DNA of 64,000 bases, taken from the NCBI GenBank assembly GCA_029207755.1, contig JARCOQ010000002.1, positions 110,781,745 through 110,845,744 on the forward strand. Reading direction: 5' to 3'. This DNA is from Chamaea fasciata. Its lineage: Eukaryota; Chordata; Aves; Passeriformes; Sylviidae. The notes beneath the pieces were generated by a model. The model ran no database searches and was not told where the DNA came from. It saw only the letters and a list, made by a program, of their open reading frames with translations. Shown piece after piece: positions 23,901-35,835 of this stretch; within the stretch, counting starts at the first letter, position 1; each line of letters opens with the position of its first letter. The translations under genes were made by a program, and so were the position numbers.

Positions 23901-26900
23901 AAAAAGTCTTCAGGCTGAAGCTCTACAGTGTTTTTCCTGGTAGCTCACCTTGTTACAGGGAGCCACCACATACCAGGAATTCTTGGTGGCTGGGAAAGAT
24001 GACCATTATCAAAGCACATAAATGGACAAAAAAGGGCTCGTGTGAATGCAGCCAAACAGCTCTGTGATCATCTTCACTTGTCATTTGCCCAAAACAGATC
24101 AATAGTTCCAACTTTATTCACGGAAAAACCAACATTTCACTTCACATTGCCAGGACAGAAATGCTGCTTGCTTCTCCCCTCCCAAATTTCTCAGGGTGCT
24201 CTGCTACAGCTTCAAGGACATTGCACAGCTGAGTCCCCAGGACCTATTTAGCTGCCATTGCCACCATCCATGACACTGAGTCAGAGGATCACACTAGACT
24301 ATTTATAAAAGAGGAGCAGCTTTGGAAAGCCTGGTTTAGTCTGCCTGTCTTTAGCTACAAACTACCAGACACAGGTTTCAGAAAGCTCTGCCAAGAAATT
24401 AAAATCTAACTTGTCAGAAAGGCAGAAACAGATTGCAGAAGGGCAAGCTGGGAACAGGGGAGTTCCCAAGAGGTCAGAGTTTGCTGAAAAAAAGAGAAAA
24501 ATTTTTCTAGTTTTTCCCTACACAAGAGGAAAGTACAGTTTGACTTAATTGCAAAGCATAATGATAAGCCAGCATATAAGTACATGACTCATTTTCAAAC
24601 AATCACAAAATGCAAGGAAGATACAGAAGACACAATTTAGGACTGCTTTCTTGCTCTCAAGACTCACACAGAAGAATCAGCAGTGTTACAAGACTCAGAC
24701 ACCCTATACAAGCGGATTTATCTCCAGTCAGGCCTGGTATTTCCCCAAAATCCCATCTGCAGACACAAGTTACACACAGTGAAGGCAAACTCTAAAGCTA
24801 ATGCAAGGCCATGCTCCTCTGAGAACACGCAAAGACAGTACAAGTCTGAAAGCTGGGACCACAGCCTGGACTGACGCTGCTCTCGTGGAGGTGTAGGATC
24901 ACTGAATAAATTACTCAACACGTGCCTGGCAGGCTGTGCTGTGGAAAAGAAGGATTAGGGCACTTCTCGGACACCCAACAGATACAAGCTCACCAATCTT
25001 GCTCTCTCTCTGCATGGCGAGAACAATACCAGAACGCACAGACATTGGAACTGCGTGCAGGAGGTGCTAAATAAAAGTGGAGAAGAAATGGAAGGAGCCC
25101 CAGGTGATTTAAGGGATAAAACCAAAGTGTCTTCAAGTGAGAGTTAAGGATTTAAGTCTGTATAAATTATCAGCGAGGATAATTTGTTTGAACAGAGTAC
25201 CAGGCTAAGTGATGGATTCTCTGTCATCCCCTTAAGTTTTTGCAAGATACTGAACACAGCAGAATCATTGCAGAATATATTTCTGTGTCCTTTGGCATGC
25301 AGGATGTTTTTAAACAGCATGAGGATCCTTCTGGCCTTGAAAACAAAATTCTGAGGGCTGTGCTAAAGCTGAAGACTGAAATCTAAAGAAAATATTTAAT
25401 GCTTTAAACAAATAATGTGTTTCTCATTTAAATAAACCCACTTTCAGACACTAAGCATTACGAGTGGGGAAAGCACAAGCATTTACAAATGCCAAGTCAG
25501 CTTGACAGAAATTTTAAGAAATAATTTGATTTCTATGAAATATTTTCTGCTCATTCTCTAATTGGGGAAAATTTATGTGAATGTCAGTCTCGCCTCCTAC
25601 AAATTATGACCAAAATATTGCCTTTTACTTCCCATCAGTGACACACCAAGTACTGGCATTTTTATTTCAAAATTTGTATGTGAAGACGAAGTTAACATAT
25701 CAGTAAAAGGCTGTGGTTAGTTAGGTAAACTCCCCATGGTAAATTTAGTTATTTCCTGATGTCACAACTTAGTAAGACAGGAAAGTCTTCTGCCAGTCTC
25801 CACCTTCTCGACATATGGCAACTCATTTCAAACCAAGAGGAGATACAAAAAGCTCCCCTTTTGCAATAAAGCAATTAATCACTGTCTGCTAACTTTCTTT
25901 CCTGCTTTTGTGCCACTTTTTAAAGGAATTCCCCGCATTCTTCTTCCAAATGTAGGTTTCAGGTATAGCATCAAGCACGTTACTAATACCAAATAAACAA
26001 TTCAATCCTGTGTCTCACAAGGCCATGGTTCTTTGAGCATCTTCACATCCTTTTGGCACCCTCAATCCCTTCCCAGTAGGTGCAGAAAACGAAAACATAA
26101 AAAAGAAAATGAAAATACATGTAGAAATGTGGCAGCAAAAAAAAAAAAAAAAATTGCAAAGGAAGTGCAAGGTCAAGCAGTGCAAATATTAAACCCACTC
26201 ACATTAAAAACTGAGAAATGCAATTAAGTTAATCATTCAGGTTTCATCAGTGGGTTTCTACTTGAATTACATGAGGTACAAACTAGTAAATATTACAAAT
26301 CAGAATTTGGAATTCAGCTTTAAAATACACAAGTTATGCATTTGAGGCAAACTCTCTGAATGAGATTAGACAGTGAATATGATAGGAAAGAGAAAAAAAT
26401 GAATTAAGAGACAGCAAAAGAATACACAGCAAAGGCTTCATCTGTTGTCTAGTGTCTTTCTTATTCTACAAAGAGCTACCTGAGACCAGATATTTTACTT
26501 TTAAAGGTCCCAACATTTACTTCTAAAGGTCCCAAAATCCATGCATTGTGAAGCATCATGGATATCCTCAGTAGCAAACATTAACTTTTGATTTAATACA
26601 GTCTGGAACCAAACAAAGGGTTGAGGAGTAAGGCCTCCAAGGTCTCAAAGCCAGCTTTGTTTCCACAGAAGTCTCATTTTTTTCCAGAACAAGAACAGAG
26701 ATAGCTACATTCTACAAGAACTGAAATTCTTGAGTTGCAATTAATTCATTAGTGACGACTTTGTAAAAGCACCAGGTAATATTTTAACCATGTACCAGCT
26801 TCAAGAATCTCTTCAGTTCAGGCAAGATAAAAAGCACAGTTTTCTACATGGCAGAACAGGACAAGTTCTACGGAACTGTGATGAAAATTAATGACTATAT

Positions 26901-29006
26901 TATGAAGCAAATGATACCAGCCACCAATTACTTGCAGCTCAAATAAATGAGAAGCCCCCTGAGAAAATTCCAGCTAAGCTCTTTGGATTCTGCACTTTCC
27001 AACAGCCACTAACACTGGAAACACAACTCAAGCACTGAAACACTTGAGGGGTAAACTCTGTATCAGTGTACACAGTTTAAGCCAACCCAGACCCTGTAAC
27101 GTAACAAAAAGGTGTCATTCTCAATCATTCATCTGATTTTTCCTTCCCAGATACACTGAGCTACCTTGGGCAGGGAGATCCAGCTCCTCACCAATGACCA
27201 TCAAATCAGCCCTGCTGCAGCAGCAGGAGTCAGTGGTCTTCTCTGGAGGGCAATTCAGAATAAAAACCCCAATTTAGAAACTCAGAATTGCCCTGGAAAC
27301 CCCAAACATTTTCCACTAGCCAGGGAGGAAACACAGTCAGTGCTCCCTCTAGACTAAGGGCAGCCTTTGTGAATGCCCCACCAAAGTCAGAGCTAACGCC
27401 CTTAAACCAATACCCCAGCAGAAAATAATGCTGCCTAAAAGGGGGGCAGAGGGAGGGAAAGTCTTTCCTGACAAAGCAGGAGCATAAAATGGATTTATCA
27501 GAGTGGGAGGAAAAGGGTGATAATGAAGAACACTTCAGTAAGACCAGCTTGTGGGAGATTAACATTCAGTGTAAAAAAAAAAAAATAATAAAAAAATTTA
27601 AAAATCTCAGTAAAGTGACTGCCTTGGGAGAGAAAAATGTGCTGGATCTTCAAGGTGCCAAGCAGGCCACATGTCTTTATGAGCAGAGCTGGTGGAAAAC
27701 CCAAGTGACTAAATGGTAACTGCAATTAGCTTGTAAAATAAGAGGAGCTTCTTCATCAGGGTCCTTAGACTAAAACAGGGTGGAGACGGCAAAAGTAGAA
27801 GAACGTTTGAGACAATTAGAGCAGGCAACAAAGCCATCTATGAACTTTAACAGGAAGGCTGAAGTATTTCTTCCTCCATATAACCAAGAAAACACACAGC
27901 TGCCACTCAAGGAAAGTCCTGTGCTATTTCAGAAACTTTTGGTCTAAGAGATGAAACTTTTAATCTTCAGATACGCTTCTGCATAAAATACCAAATTTAA
28001 GGGTTGGAGATCTGTAACATTTTCAGAACAAAATATTCCCCAGTTCAAATGTGGAAAACTAGATGGGCATATTTTGAACACATGAGGAATAATAGGAAAA
28101 TAATCTTCAGCAAGCAGGTAGCAGCCAAAATTCAGATGTAAAACTGGAATAATGCAATAAGACATTTGACAAAATGATTTTTAAATGGACCTTTTTAATA
28201 ATACCTGTTTAGTTATTCAGCCATTACATCTTTTGCCCAGCCTTGTTGTTTGGTTCTTTATTCCGTGAACATTTTGATAAATTTTTGCCCTAACCTCTGA
28301 CTGCATGAAATGTAAAGAGATCGAAGGACATGAAATCTAAGCACATATTCCTCCTTTCCACTGAACAATTTCAACTCTTACTGCTAATTACAAAATTCTT
28401 GCCTAAGTGCCACTGCTCACCAAGTTACTTAATGTTCGTGCTTTTTAGAGCAGACACATTTTTTACACCATACTACTCCCCAAAAACCTCACAGCTAAGT
28501 TTGATTTAATTCTAACTACCTAAGAATTTTCCATCTTCCCAGCTTTTTATCATCCATAGGTTTGATGAGGTCCTCACTATGTTCCAAGACAATTATTAAT
28601 GAGAAGTAAAACACAAGGAAATTTCTGTGGAACAAAACTTTCTTCTAACTTGAATCATTAAAATGGAAAAAAACCTAAAGTAATTGTTGAACCAGTCAGA
28701 AATCAGCAATCTATTTAATCAAGTAATCCACCTGGCTTCAAATTCTTATGACTTTTCTAGGTTTTGCTGAATCAAAGGAGCTACAGCAGACTTCTTGGAA
28801 GGACTGCTACCTTCTGAAGGTTTAAAAGTCATTACAAGCACTACTTCCACTCTCCTCCACTCCCCAGCCTCAGAAATACAAAGCAATTCTCTTTTAGGCT
28901 GAGATTTCTAGGTCTGTTTACAGGGGAGCGGGGCATGGGGGAAATATTTCTTCTCACAGACTTTGTTAAACAGAAGATTCATGAGACATTTTTGCAAGAA
29001 ATTCAG
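17906..29006. other. non-coding DNA
   Basis: Long AT-rich unique sequence, with somewhat GC-richer islands at 20600-21070, 21430-21860 and 22720-24260. Those islands carry frames of 90-140 aa on both strands at once, so none is convincing. Small simple repeats are present (A17 at about 26138-26154, A12 at about 27573). I recognised no CR1, LTR or DNA-transposon ends in this span. Confidence 0.45.
26497..26540. repeat. 2 x 22 bp tandem duplication
   Basis: Two adjacent 22 bp copies starting at 26497 and 26519 share 'actt.taaaggtcccaa'. A minor local duplication. Confidence 0.7.
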
Positions 29007-29318
29007 AGAATCATAGAATCGTTTAGGCTGGAAAAACCTTTAAGGTCACCAAGTACAACCATTAACCCAGCACTGCCAACCCACCACTGAAATATGTCCC
29101 CTGTGTCTACATGTCTTAAATATCTCCAGGTACAGTGATTCCACCATGTCCCTGGGCAGCCTATTCCAATGTCTGACCACTCTTTCCGTGACATTTTTTT
29201 TTCCTAATATCCAATCTAAACCTCCCCTGGTGCAACTTGAGGCCATTTCCTCTTGTTCTGTCACTGCTACCTGGGAGAAGAGACCAACCCCCCCTGGCTA
29301 CAACCTCCTCTCAGGAAA
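29007..29318 (-). mobile_element. CR1 LINE 3' fragment, minus orientation
   Basis: Begins on the plus strand with 'agaatcatagaatcgtttag' and continues with 'ccatgtccctgggcagccta', 'cctaatatccaatctaaacc' and 'cctcttgttctgtcactgct'. The phrase order matches the antisense CR1 tail. It is 5'-truncated, and two short minus-strand frames at 29003-29264 are element-derived. Confidence 0.93.
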
Positions 29319-32254
29319 AAGCAATATGTTTCCCCTGACCTTCCTTTCCTTTGGGAGTTAAAATTAAGAAACCTAGGGTTGATGAAACAGGATGAGGAAA
29401 CATTCCCCCAGAGCAGCTGCTGTGTCTGAATGCTGCAGTTCCTTGAAATTCCACAAACCATCCAAGAGAACCCTCCTGCTCTAAGGCACCTTCACCATGG
29501 TCAACAAAAGCTTACACCTTTACAGGTTGGAAAATTTAACTGGCAAATGCCCTCATGGGAAAGCATTTGAGAAAACAGAGTTTAAGAAGTTGTCAGTACT
29601 CAGTCTCTGTAAAGATCACATGTTTATCTGGTGAGGTAAAATATATTAAATTAAATAACCCTCTCAAGGCATTTGCCACCAGCAAGCTGACACAGCCCAC
29701 CACCACTAAGGGTAGTCCAGCTTGCTCTGACTGAACAAACAAAAAAACTCCTTTAAACTTCATAAAATAACCCAATCTGGGTCAATGGAGACACTGTTAT
29801 GTCTATGTGTTTGATATGCTGTTAAATATTCATTCCAATTAGAAATTATTTGTGCATGGGGTAAAGCAGCCGCAGAGACAATGTTTACATGTGTCAGGAA
29901 GCACCAAGATGGATCAAAATTTAAAAAAAGCTCCACCTATAAATCTGATGATTAAAGATAAAACTGCCATGAAGCAAAGAAAAAAAAAAACAGAAAGACA
30001 AAACAAGAAAAGAAGGAATATCTCAAAGTTGAAAAAGCAAATTAGCAACAGTTTCAGGGTCTGAAATTAGAGGACCTGGAATTTCTGTGCATTCTCAGGA
30101 GGATGCAAGGCTGTAGGAGGTGATGTCAGAAGTGCGTCTGTGCCTCGCTCAAGAGGGACCTGATAAGCAGATTTCTGGTTTGCTTTGGGCCCTGGCTTCC
30201 ATTTTATCAAAGGTTTCATAAGAGTTTACAACTTTCTTTGTGAGCAACACAGACTTCATACCGCCGAAATCTGAATCAAAGGCAGCATGTGACTTTCATT
30301 TTGACTTCGGAATTATTATTATTTTCATTATACAGTGCACAACCACCTCAATTATCAGGAACACTAAGAACCATCCAGATAAAAAAACTAACAAGTACAA
30401 TCAACTATTTGTATGGCATCAGAGAATAATTACAGTGCCTGACACCCTCCCCCCCCAAAAAAAGAAAAATACAAGTGTAGTCGATAACAAAAAGGAATAT
30501 AAAACAAAAATATGCACGCATAAGCTTTATAAAACTGAAATATACAACCTGTTTTCTAGGGGGATCTTGTATGAGAAAAATATAACTGAAATAGTTCCCA
30601 AATAACTGATTCCACTCAATCAAAAAGAAAACAAAAACATACAGCACTGTCTACTTTCTAAGATAACACTGGAACAAATAATTGCTTGGGAAATATGCTA
30701 TGGCTGGTGCATCCCCTTAACTACTTAAGTCCACACACTACAGTTTAAAGTACGACTTTAAATAGATATGAAAATCTAACCCTCTATATCACTAGCAGAT
30801 TTCAGTTCCACAGTGCCTGGTAACAAATTATTTTTAGACAAAAATCAAACTTTACTGTCATCTGTGCTGACCCAAATCTCCTTTAGTGTCTGACTGCCAG
30901 TGATTCAGCTTCATTACCTCACTATATTAATTACCAGATAAAGAGAAAAGCAAGATTCTTCCTATATTTTTTATTTCCTTTAGTAAAACATTCCATCATA
31001 GAAAATTAAAATCAAGAAATTACTCTAAGAAGTCTGTTTTGCTCTTGTTGAACATATAGGAAAACTGAAGACCATTCAAGGGAATCATCAAAATACCAGA
31101 GCTAATGACAGGACTGATTCTTCTCCCACTCATGAGAGAGATGAGTGTCTGAGGTGGGGTAAATAATTAATCCCTTCTTTCAAACGGGCTCTGTTGCTTA
31201 AATTCTGTAAATTACAGAAACTCCATATAATTTTTTTTCCATGACTCTTCTTTTTATCTCAGCAAAATCTCTGGTTTTACTTTTTTTCCTTAAACAGAAG
31301 AATATTTTATTTGTGTTTTTCAATATGGCTCTCAGCTTAATAGGCAACTATGGAATACTTTGTGGGACAATCTGAACTTTAGCAGGAAGCAGACGTTTCT
31401 CCATGAAACTCTTAAAAATGGGTTTAGCTGGTATTGTCTTTTCATGTATTTTTATCTTAGTACCACTGGGAAAAAAAGTGACCTACTAAAACCTGTAGAA
31501 AAATCAGATCTGACAGTAACATATAGAATGGGTATATTCAAAGGACAGCTTTGACTTAGGGAGGCCACTCTGCTTTGTTTCCCTCGTCAGTCTGTAGCCA
31601 GCATGGACAGAAAAAACCTCCTTCAGTGGGCAATTCAGAGCAGAAACCAGCTTGGGGTGCTCCTTATCACCCACTGGGGAGGCTGATTTATTGTACCAAG
31701 CTCAGGAACTCAAGGAGACAAATATTCCTGGGTTAGATTAACCTTTGTGTTCCCTGCAACACCCATTCCTGTGACTCCTTGTAGGGTGCAGCATGGTGTT
31801 TGTGCTGATTCTGTGCCTCATGGTTGGTTGTGTTCACAACCACTGGGAGACTCTGATTTCATTTATTACTGGGTTGGAAGGCTATGCAATCCTGGCTTCA
31901 TAAATTCTAAATACTTTTAATATTTAAATACCATTCTTATGTCTAATGCTCAAGTTGCTGTTTATTCTGAACAACCTATTCTCTCCAAGTTCTCATTCAG
32001 TTCAAGCCTAACACAGCTCTAGTCCCTTTGCATTTGAATAAAGAACAAGCATTGGTGTAACCTCACCATATTTACCGGAAAAGAGATCTCATCTTCCATG
32101 TTCAAAACCTGTGTTTTTCATTTTATTATATTGATAAGCATTTTATCCTGAACCAAAATTTTTATTTCTGCATGCAGGTTTTTAATTCAGTCCCTCTGAA
32201 GATAAACTGCAAGGGAAAACAAGTGTCCATCTTACTTCTAACAAGGACAGAAGT
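29319..32254. other. non-coding DNA
   Basis: AT-rich unique sequence with short chance frames only. It contains a C8A7 run near 30450 and A-rich patches at 29975-30040. The GC-richer block at 31560-31860 was not recognised as a known repeat. Confidence 0.5.
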
Positions 32255-32328
32255 AAAGCTGAATACTGATCCTTCAGAAGAAAGAATCTGGACTCCTTTG
32301 TATAGACATTAAACTCCACATATCACAC

Positions 32329-32450
32329 AATCATAAAGGCTGAAAAACACCTCCAAGATCATAGTGTCCAACCTTTGGCAAATCATCACCATATCAACTA
32401 AACCACAGCACTAAAACGTGGTATAGTAAAGACTGGTACATTCTTCAAAG
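32329..32450 (-). mobile_element. degenerate CR1 3' end inside copy A
   Basis: 'aatcataaaggctgaaaaac', 'ccaagatcatagtgtccaac' and 'accatatcaactaaaccaca' follow the antisense CR1 tail of the type reading 'catgcccactaaaccatgtc'. Old and diverged, and present in both duplicated copies. Confidence 0.7.
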
Positions 32451-32455
32451 AAAAC

Positions 32456-32458
<3 letters not shown>

Positions 32459-32492
<34 letters not shown>
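32459..32492. repeat. poly-T run (34 T)
   Basis: An uninterrupted run of 34 T. The matching place in copy B holds only a short T run followed by G7, so this tract expanded after the duplication. Confidence 0.95.
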
Positions 32493-32495
<3 letters not shown>

Positions 32496-32573
32496 TTGGG
32501 AAGTTATCAGGTCCAAGAAAAAAAAAAAAATCTGTCCTTCTCAACATGTTTTCCTCACCAATACTTCTGTTAT

Positions 32574-33000
32574 GCATCTGGAGTGGCATTTGGTCAGAAC
32601 TTTCTGTACAAGACTGCAATTTTTCTTGGTTTTACGTATTAATTACCACATTCAGTCAGGCCAAAGACACATCAATGCTCATACGGTGTCTGTAGCAAAG
32701 GCAGAGGTCTGGGAAGAGCACCACAACATAAAAAGCTTGCAGGGATGCCCTTTGGGATCCCTCTGCAGGCTTTGGGGACTGGGCTCTGTGTTCTCCTAAG
32801 CAACACCTGATGCTTTTGCACTGACAGTCCACACCCAGAAAATCCTGCAGTGTGTGCAGCGGTTCACAGCTAAACTACGCACTGTGAAAAAAAAATACCA
32901 CCTCTTACTTGTTCTGAATCTGTCACTTGATAATTTTATTTGATCCCCTCTGGGCCTTGTACTACAAGAGACACTTAATGAGCATTCCCTGTTCATTTTT
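32574..33000. other. non-coding DNA between copy A and the old CR1
   Basis: No recognised gene. Frames of 102 aa (plus, 32491-32799) and 66 aa (minus) are not protein-like. The right part may already belong to the ancient CR1. Confidence 0.4.
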
Positions 33001-34250
33001 TTCCATTACACTCCTATATAGATTTTTATCATTTTCCTCTTTAGCCGTTTCTTTGCCAGGCTGAAGATACTCAATCTATTTAATTGCTCTTTATCATCAC
33101 TGCCACCCATTTCTAGTTCTGTTCTCTCTCCCTTTTCTTTCCCCTCATTCTTCCTTTAAATCCAGGGATCAGAACAGCACCCAGAGGTCAGGACAAAAGC
33201 ACAGGCAAATTACAAACTGGCATAGCAGACTGGTGGTCTGTGAGCCCTTTTTCACTTTTTTTTTTTTTTTTACCAATCCCAAACACTTGATCAATGCTTG
33301 GATTTGGCATGATAAACTCTCTACAACATCGCTTCCTTCCATGGTAATAATCTCAATAATGGCAGGATTGTTCTCCTCCACATGCATTACTTCATGGCAT
33401 CAGCAGCAAGCTTCGACCCCAGTTACTAAGCATCACAAGCTCCTTTTTGGGTTCTTCATAATTGGCTTTCATTTGTGCTACTCTCGTTAGTTTAGAATCA
33501 TTCTGTACTCTCCCTTCCAGATCACTTACTGGTGTTAAACTTAGCACAGATCCATGAGTAACTCTACTGGTGACCTCCATCCCTTCTGTTAACAATGTTA
33601 TTTATTAACATTTATTCATCTTTTGGTCATCAGTCCAGGACAAAAAAATTCCTCTTATGTCAGAGCTGTTTCATTTTGCTCAGCACCTTTGGTGAGTCGT
33701 TCTCACAAGACTCCCTGAAACCCCAGTGTACTGCATCAGCTATATCACACTTACTCACCACCTCAACAGTGCCTTCAAAGAACTCCACTGGACCTGTGAG
33801 ACTGTTCTGACTCTTTCCTGGTACATCACATTGTCCATGAATGCCTTAGTTTTCTTCCCCATTGTATTTACCAGAAAACTGGCTGGTACAAATGCCAGTC
33901 AAACTTGTCCTGTTGTTTCCCCACAGGCTTTCTGGAAGCCTTTTTAAAAACTGGCATCACCTTTGGCACCCTCAGCTGCACTGCTCTGTGAACATTGCTA
34001 TTTCACATGACTTTAGCTACAGGTGCAATATGCTTTGAGCACTTTTAGATCTTATTCATCTATTGGACCATTGGCCAGCCCATTTCTGATCATTTTGAAA
34101 GAACTTATGACAAGCTTCTCTGCATATTACAAATCATACATCAGGCCTTAACTTGCTTTACTGTATATTTCATGTTTATCTGGTGTGAATTTCACCTTTT
34201 TAAAAATTTTTGGATATGTTTTCGCAGAGTCTCTTTCTGTTTCTTACATC
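33001..34250 (-). mobile_element. ancient, degraded CR1-like LINE, minus orientation
   Basis: The plus strand follows, with many changes, the order of an old sauropsid CR1 in antisense: 'gccaggctgaagatactcaa', 'ccagggatcagaacagcacc', a stretch on 'ccagatcacttactggtgtt', 'cagcacctttggtgagtcgt', 'ttcaaagaactccactggac', then 'ctggaagcctttttaaaaac' and 'ggcatcacctttggcaccct'. These correspond to the 3' UTR and the distal part of ORF2. No intact frame survives. Limits are uncertain, and the element may continue to about 34700. Confidence 0.55.
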
Positions 34251-34735
34251 TTGCTCAACCATGCTAAATATTCCTAAAAACTTTTTTGAAGAGTCAGAGA
34301 AGCAGTTTTTAGGGAATATACTTTTTTTTTTCCTGAGTCTCTCCACAACAGCTGCAAGCATTTTATTCTCTTGACAGTCCCTCTTACCAGGTTGTCCACA
34401 GGAACCCTAATCAGTGTCCTGCTTGATACCTTCTCTATGGCAGATGTGGACCGTCAATAACTCACTGTACAACTAAGCCATCAATCCCTCCATTTTATAT
34501 TCCAGTCTTCCAACATTTGCATAGAAACACTTCCATTTTGGCCCGCCTGCCTGTCCTTCTGTGCTTCTGCCTAAATAGGACTTAATTTTTCCAGCAGTCT
34601 TTCACTGTTCTCTAGATGACCTTCATCAACTTCTGCCCCATGTTCTTCAGCCACAGACAGTGTCACCTTGACCTATGTGCCTTTCCTGCTTGCCCTCATG
34701 CAGAACATTGGGATTACACTGCAGACTGATGCTGC

Positions 34736-35028
34736 AAAGCTCTTGATACTTCAGAAGAAAGAATCATAATTCCCTTGTATAGGCATTAAATTCCACATTT
34801 CACACAATCATAAAGGCTGAAAAACACCTGCAAGGTTATCACAGAGTCCAAACTTTGGCCAATCATCACCATATCAACTAAACCACAGCAGTAAAATGTG
34901 GTATAGTAAAGACTGGTACATTCTTCAAAGAAAACTGAAATTTTTTGGGGGGGAGGGAAGTTATCAGGTCCAAGAAAAAAAAAAATCTGTCCTTCTCAAC
35001 ATGTTTTCCTCACCAACATTTCCGTTAT
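34736..35028. repeat. duplicated segment, copy B
   Basis: The second copy of the segment at 32255-32573, same orientation, including the degenerate CR1 3' end (about 34804-34925). It lacks the long poly-T, having a short T run followed by G7 and a GGGAGGGAAG stretch. Sequences beyond both ends differ from copy A, so only about 300 bp is shared. Confidence 0.85.
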
Positions 35029-35775
35029 CCAGCAACTCATGTGTGTTGCTTCCAGCACTTTTTTGGTAGCCTTTATGTCACCAGCACTTCTCCACCAGGA
35101 ACAGACAGTCTAGACTCCTTTTGGAGTGGCTGTAAGCCACTTTGGCATGTGGTTGGAAGATTACCAAACACTCCCTCCCAGCCCTGGTTACACTCCACAG
35201 CAGGAGATGTCTCTCCATCACCTGGAACCAGCAACATGCAATGGAATTCTTAGAGCAAAAGGAGACTTGGCCATCACCTGACAGCCAAGGTCTCATCTAC
35301 ATTTTTTTTTTGTTGTAATTTCAGGGTCATTTCTCCTTTGCAGGACTGATGTCCCACTGCATTGCAACTCCTCATGGAATCCCAGTCACAGGCTCCCTGG
35401 AGACAGAGGTGGGAATACCTGCCTGGAGGTTTGCTTTACACATTTGCTAATTGAGAGCAGGTTCCTTACACTTTGTGTGTTGTGACTTTAAGAAGAGTTC
35501 AGTTGCATTAATCTGCAACGAGCATCTTGCAGTGTCATAACTATCCCTTTGGTTTAACAGCTGCATTCATACTGTTAAGGGCAAGTAAACTTTTTTTTTC
35601 TACCTGGAGATCTGATATCACCCTCTAGCTTGAGAAGTCAAAGGGTCTAAGCTAAATGGCCTCAGACACACTGCTTGTGTTTTAGGCATTGTATTCCATT
35701 GACATTTTCACTTTGTGTCTCTCCCTCCAGAGACTTTGGTTCTGACTGTCCTCATACTCCTGGAAGACATTAGTT

Positions 35776-35835
35776 TTCTAGTGGTTTTCTAAAAATCTAA
35801 AACCATTCTAGTGGTTTACTAAAAATCCATCTTTA
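35776..35835. repeat. 2 x 30 bp tandem duplication
   Basis: 'ttctagtggttttctaaaaa' at 35776 recurs at 35806 with one change. A simple local duplication. Confidence 0.75.

Larger units (their letters stand above)
32255..32573. repeat. duplicated segment, copy A
   Basis: About 320 bp matching copy B (34736-35028) in the same orientation, offset by 2,481 bp, with scattered substitutions (roughly one in ten by eye). The shared part covers unique-looking sequence ('cttcagaagaaagaat'), a degenerate minus-strand CR1 3' end ('aatcataaaggctgaaaaac'), and a downstream part ending 'tctcaacatgttttcctcac'. Because sequence on both sides of the CR1 tail is shared, this is a segment duplication and not two separate CR1 insertions. 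Copy A has gained a poly-T run. Confidence 0.85.

Noticed and set aside
32255..35028. A provirus with paired LTRs
   Set aside because: The direct copies do not have TG...CA ends, contain a CR1 tail and lack a poly(A) signal in the right place. The interior matches an old CR1 and not gag/pol, and no primer-binding site is present.
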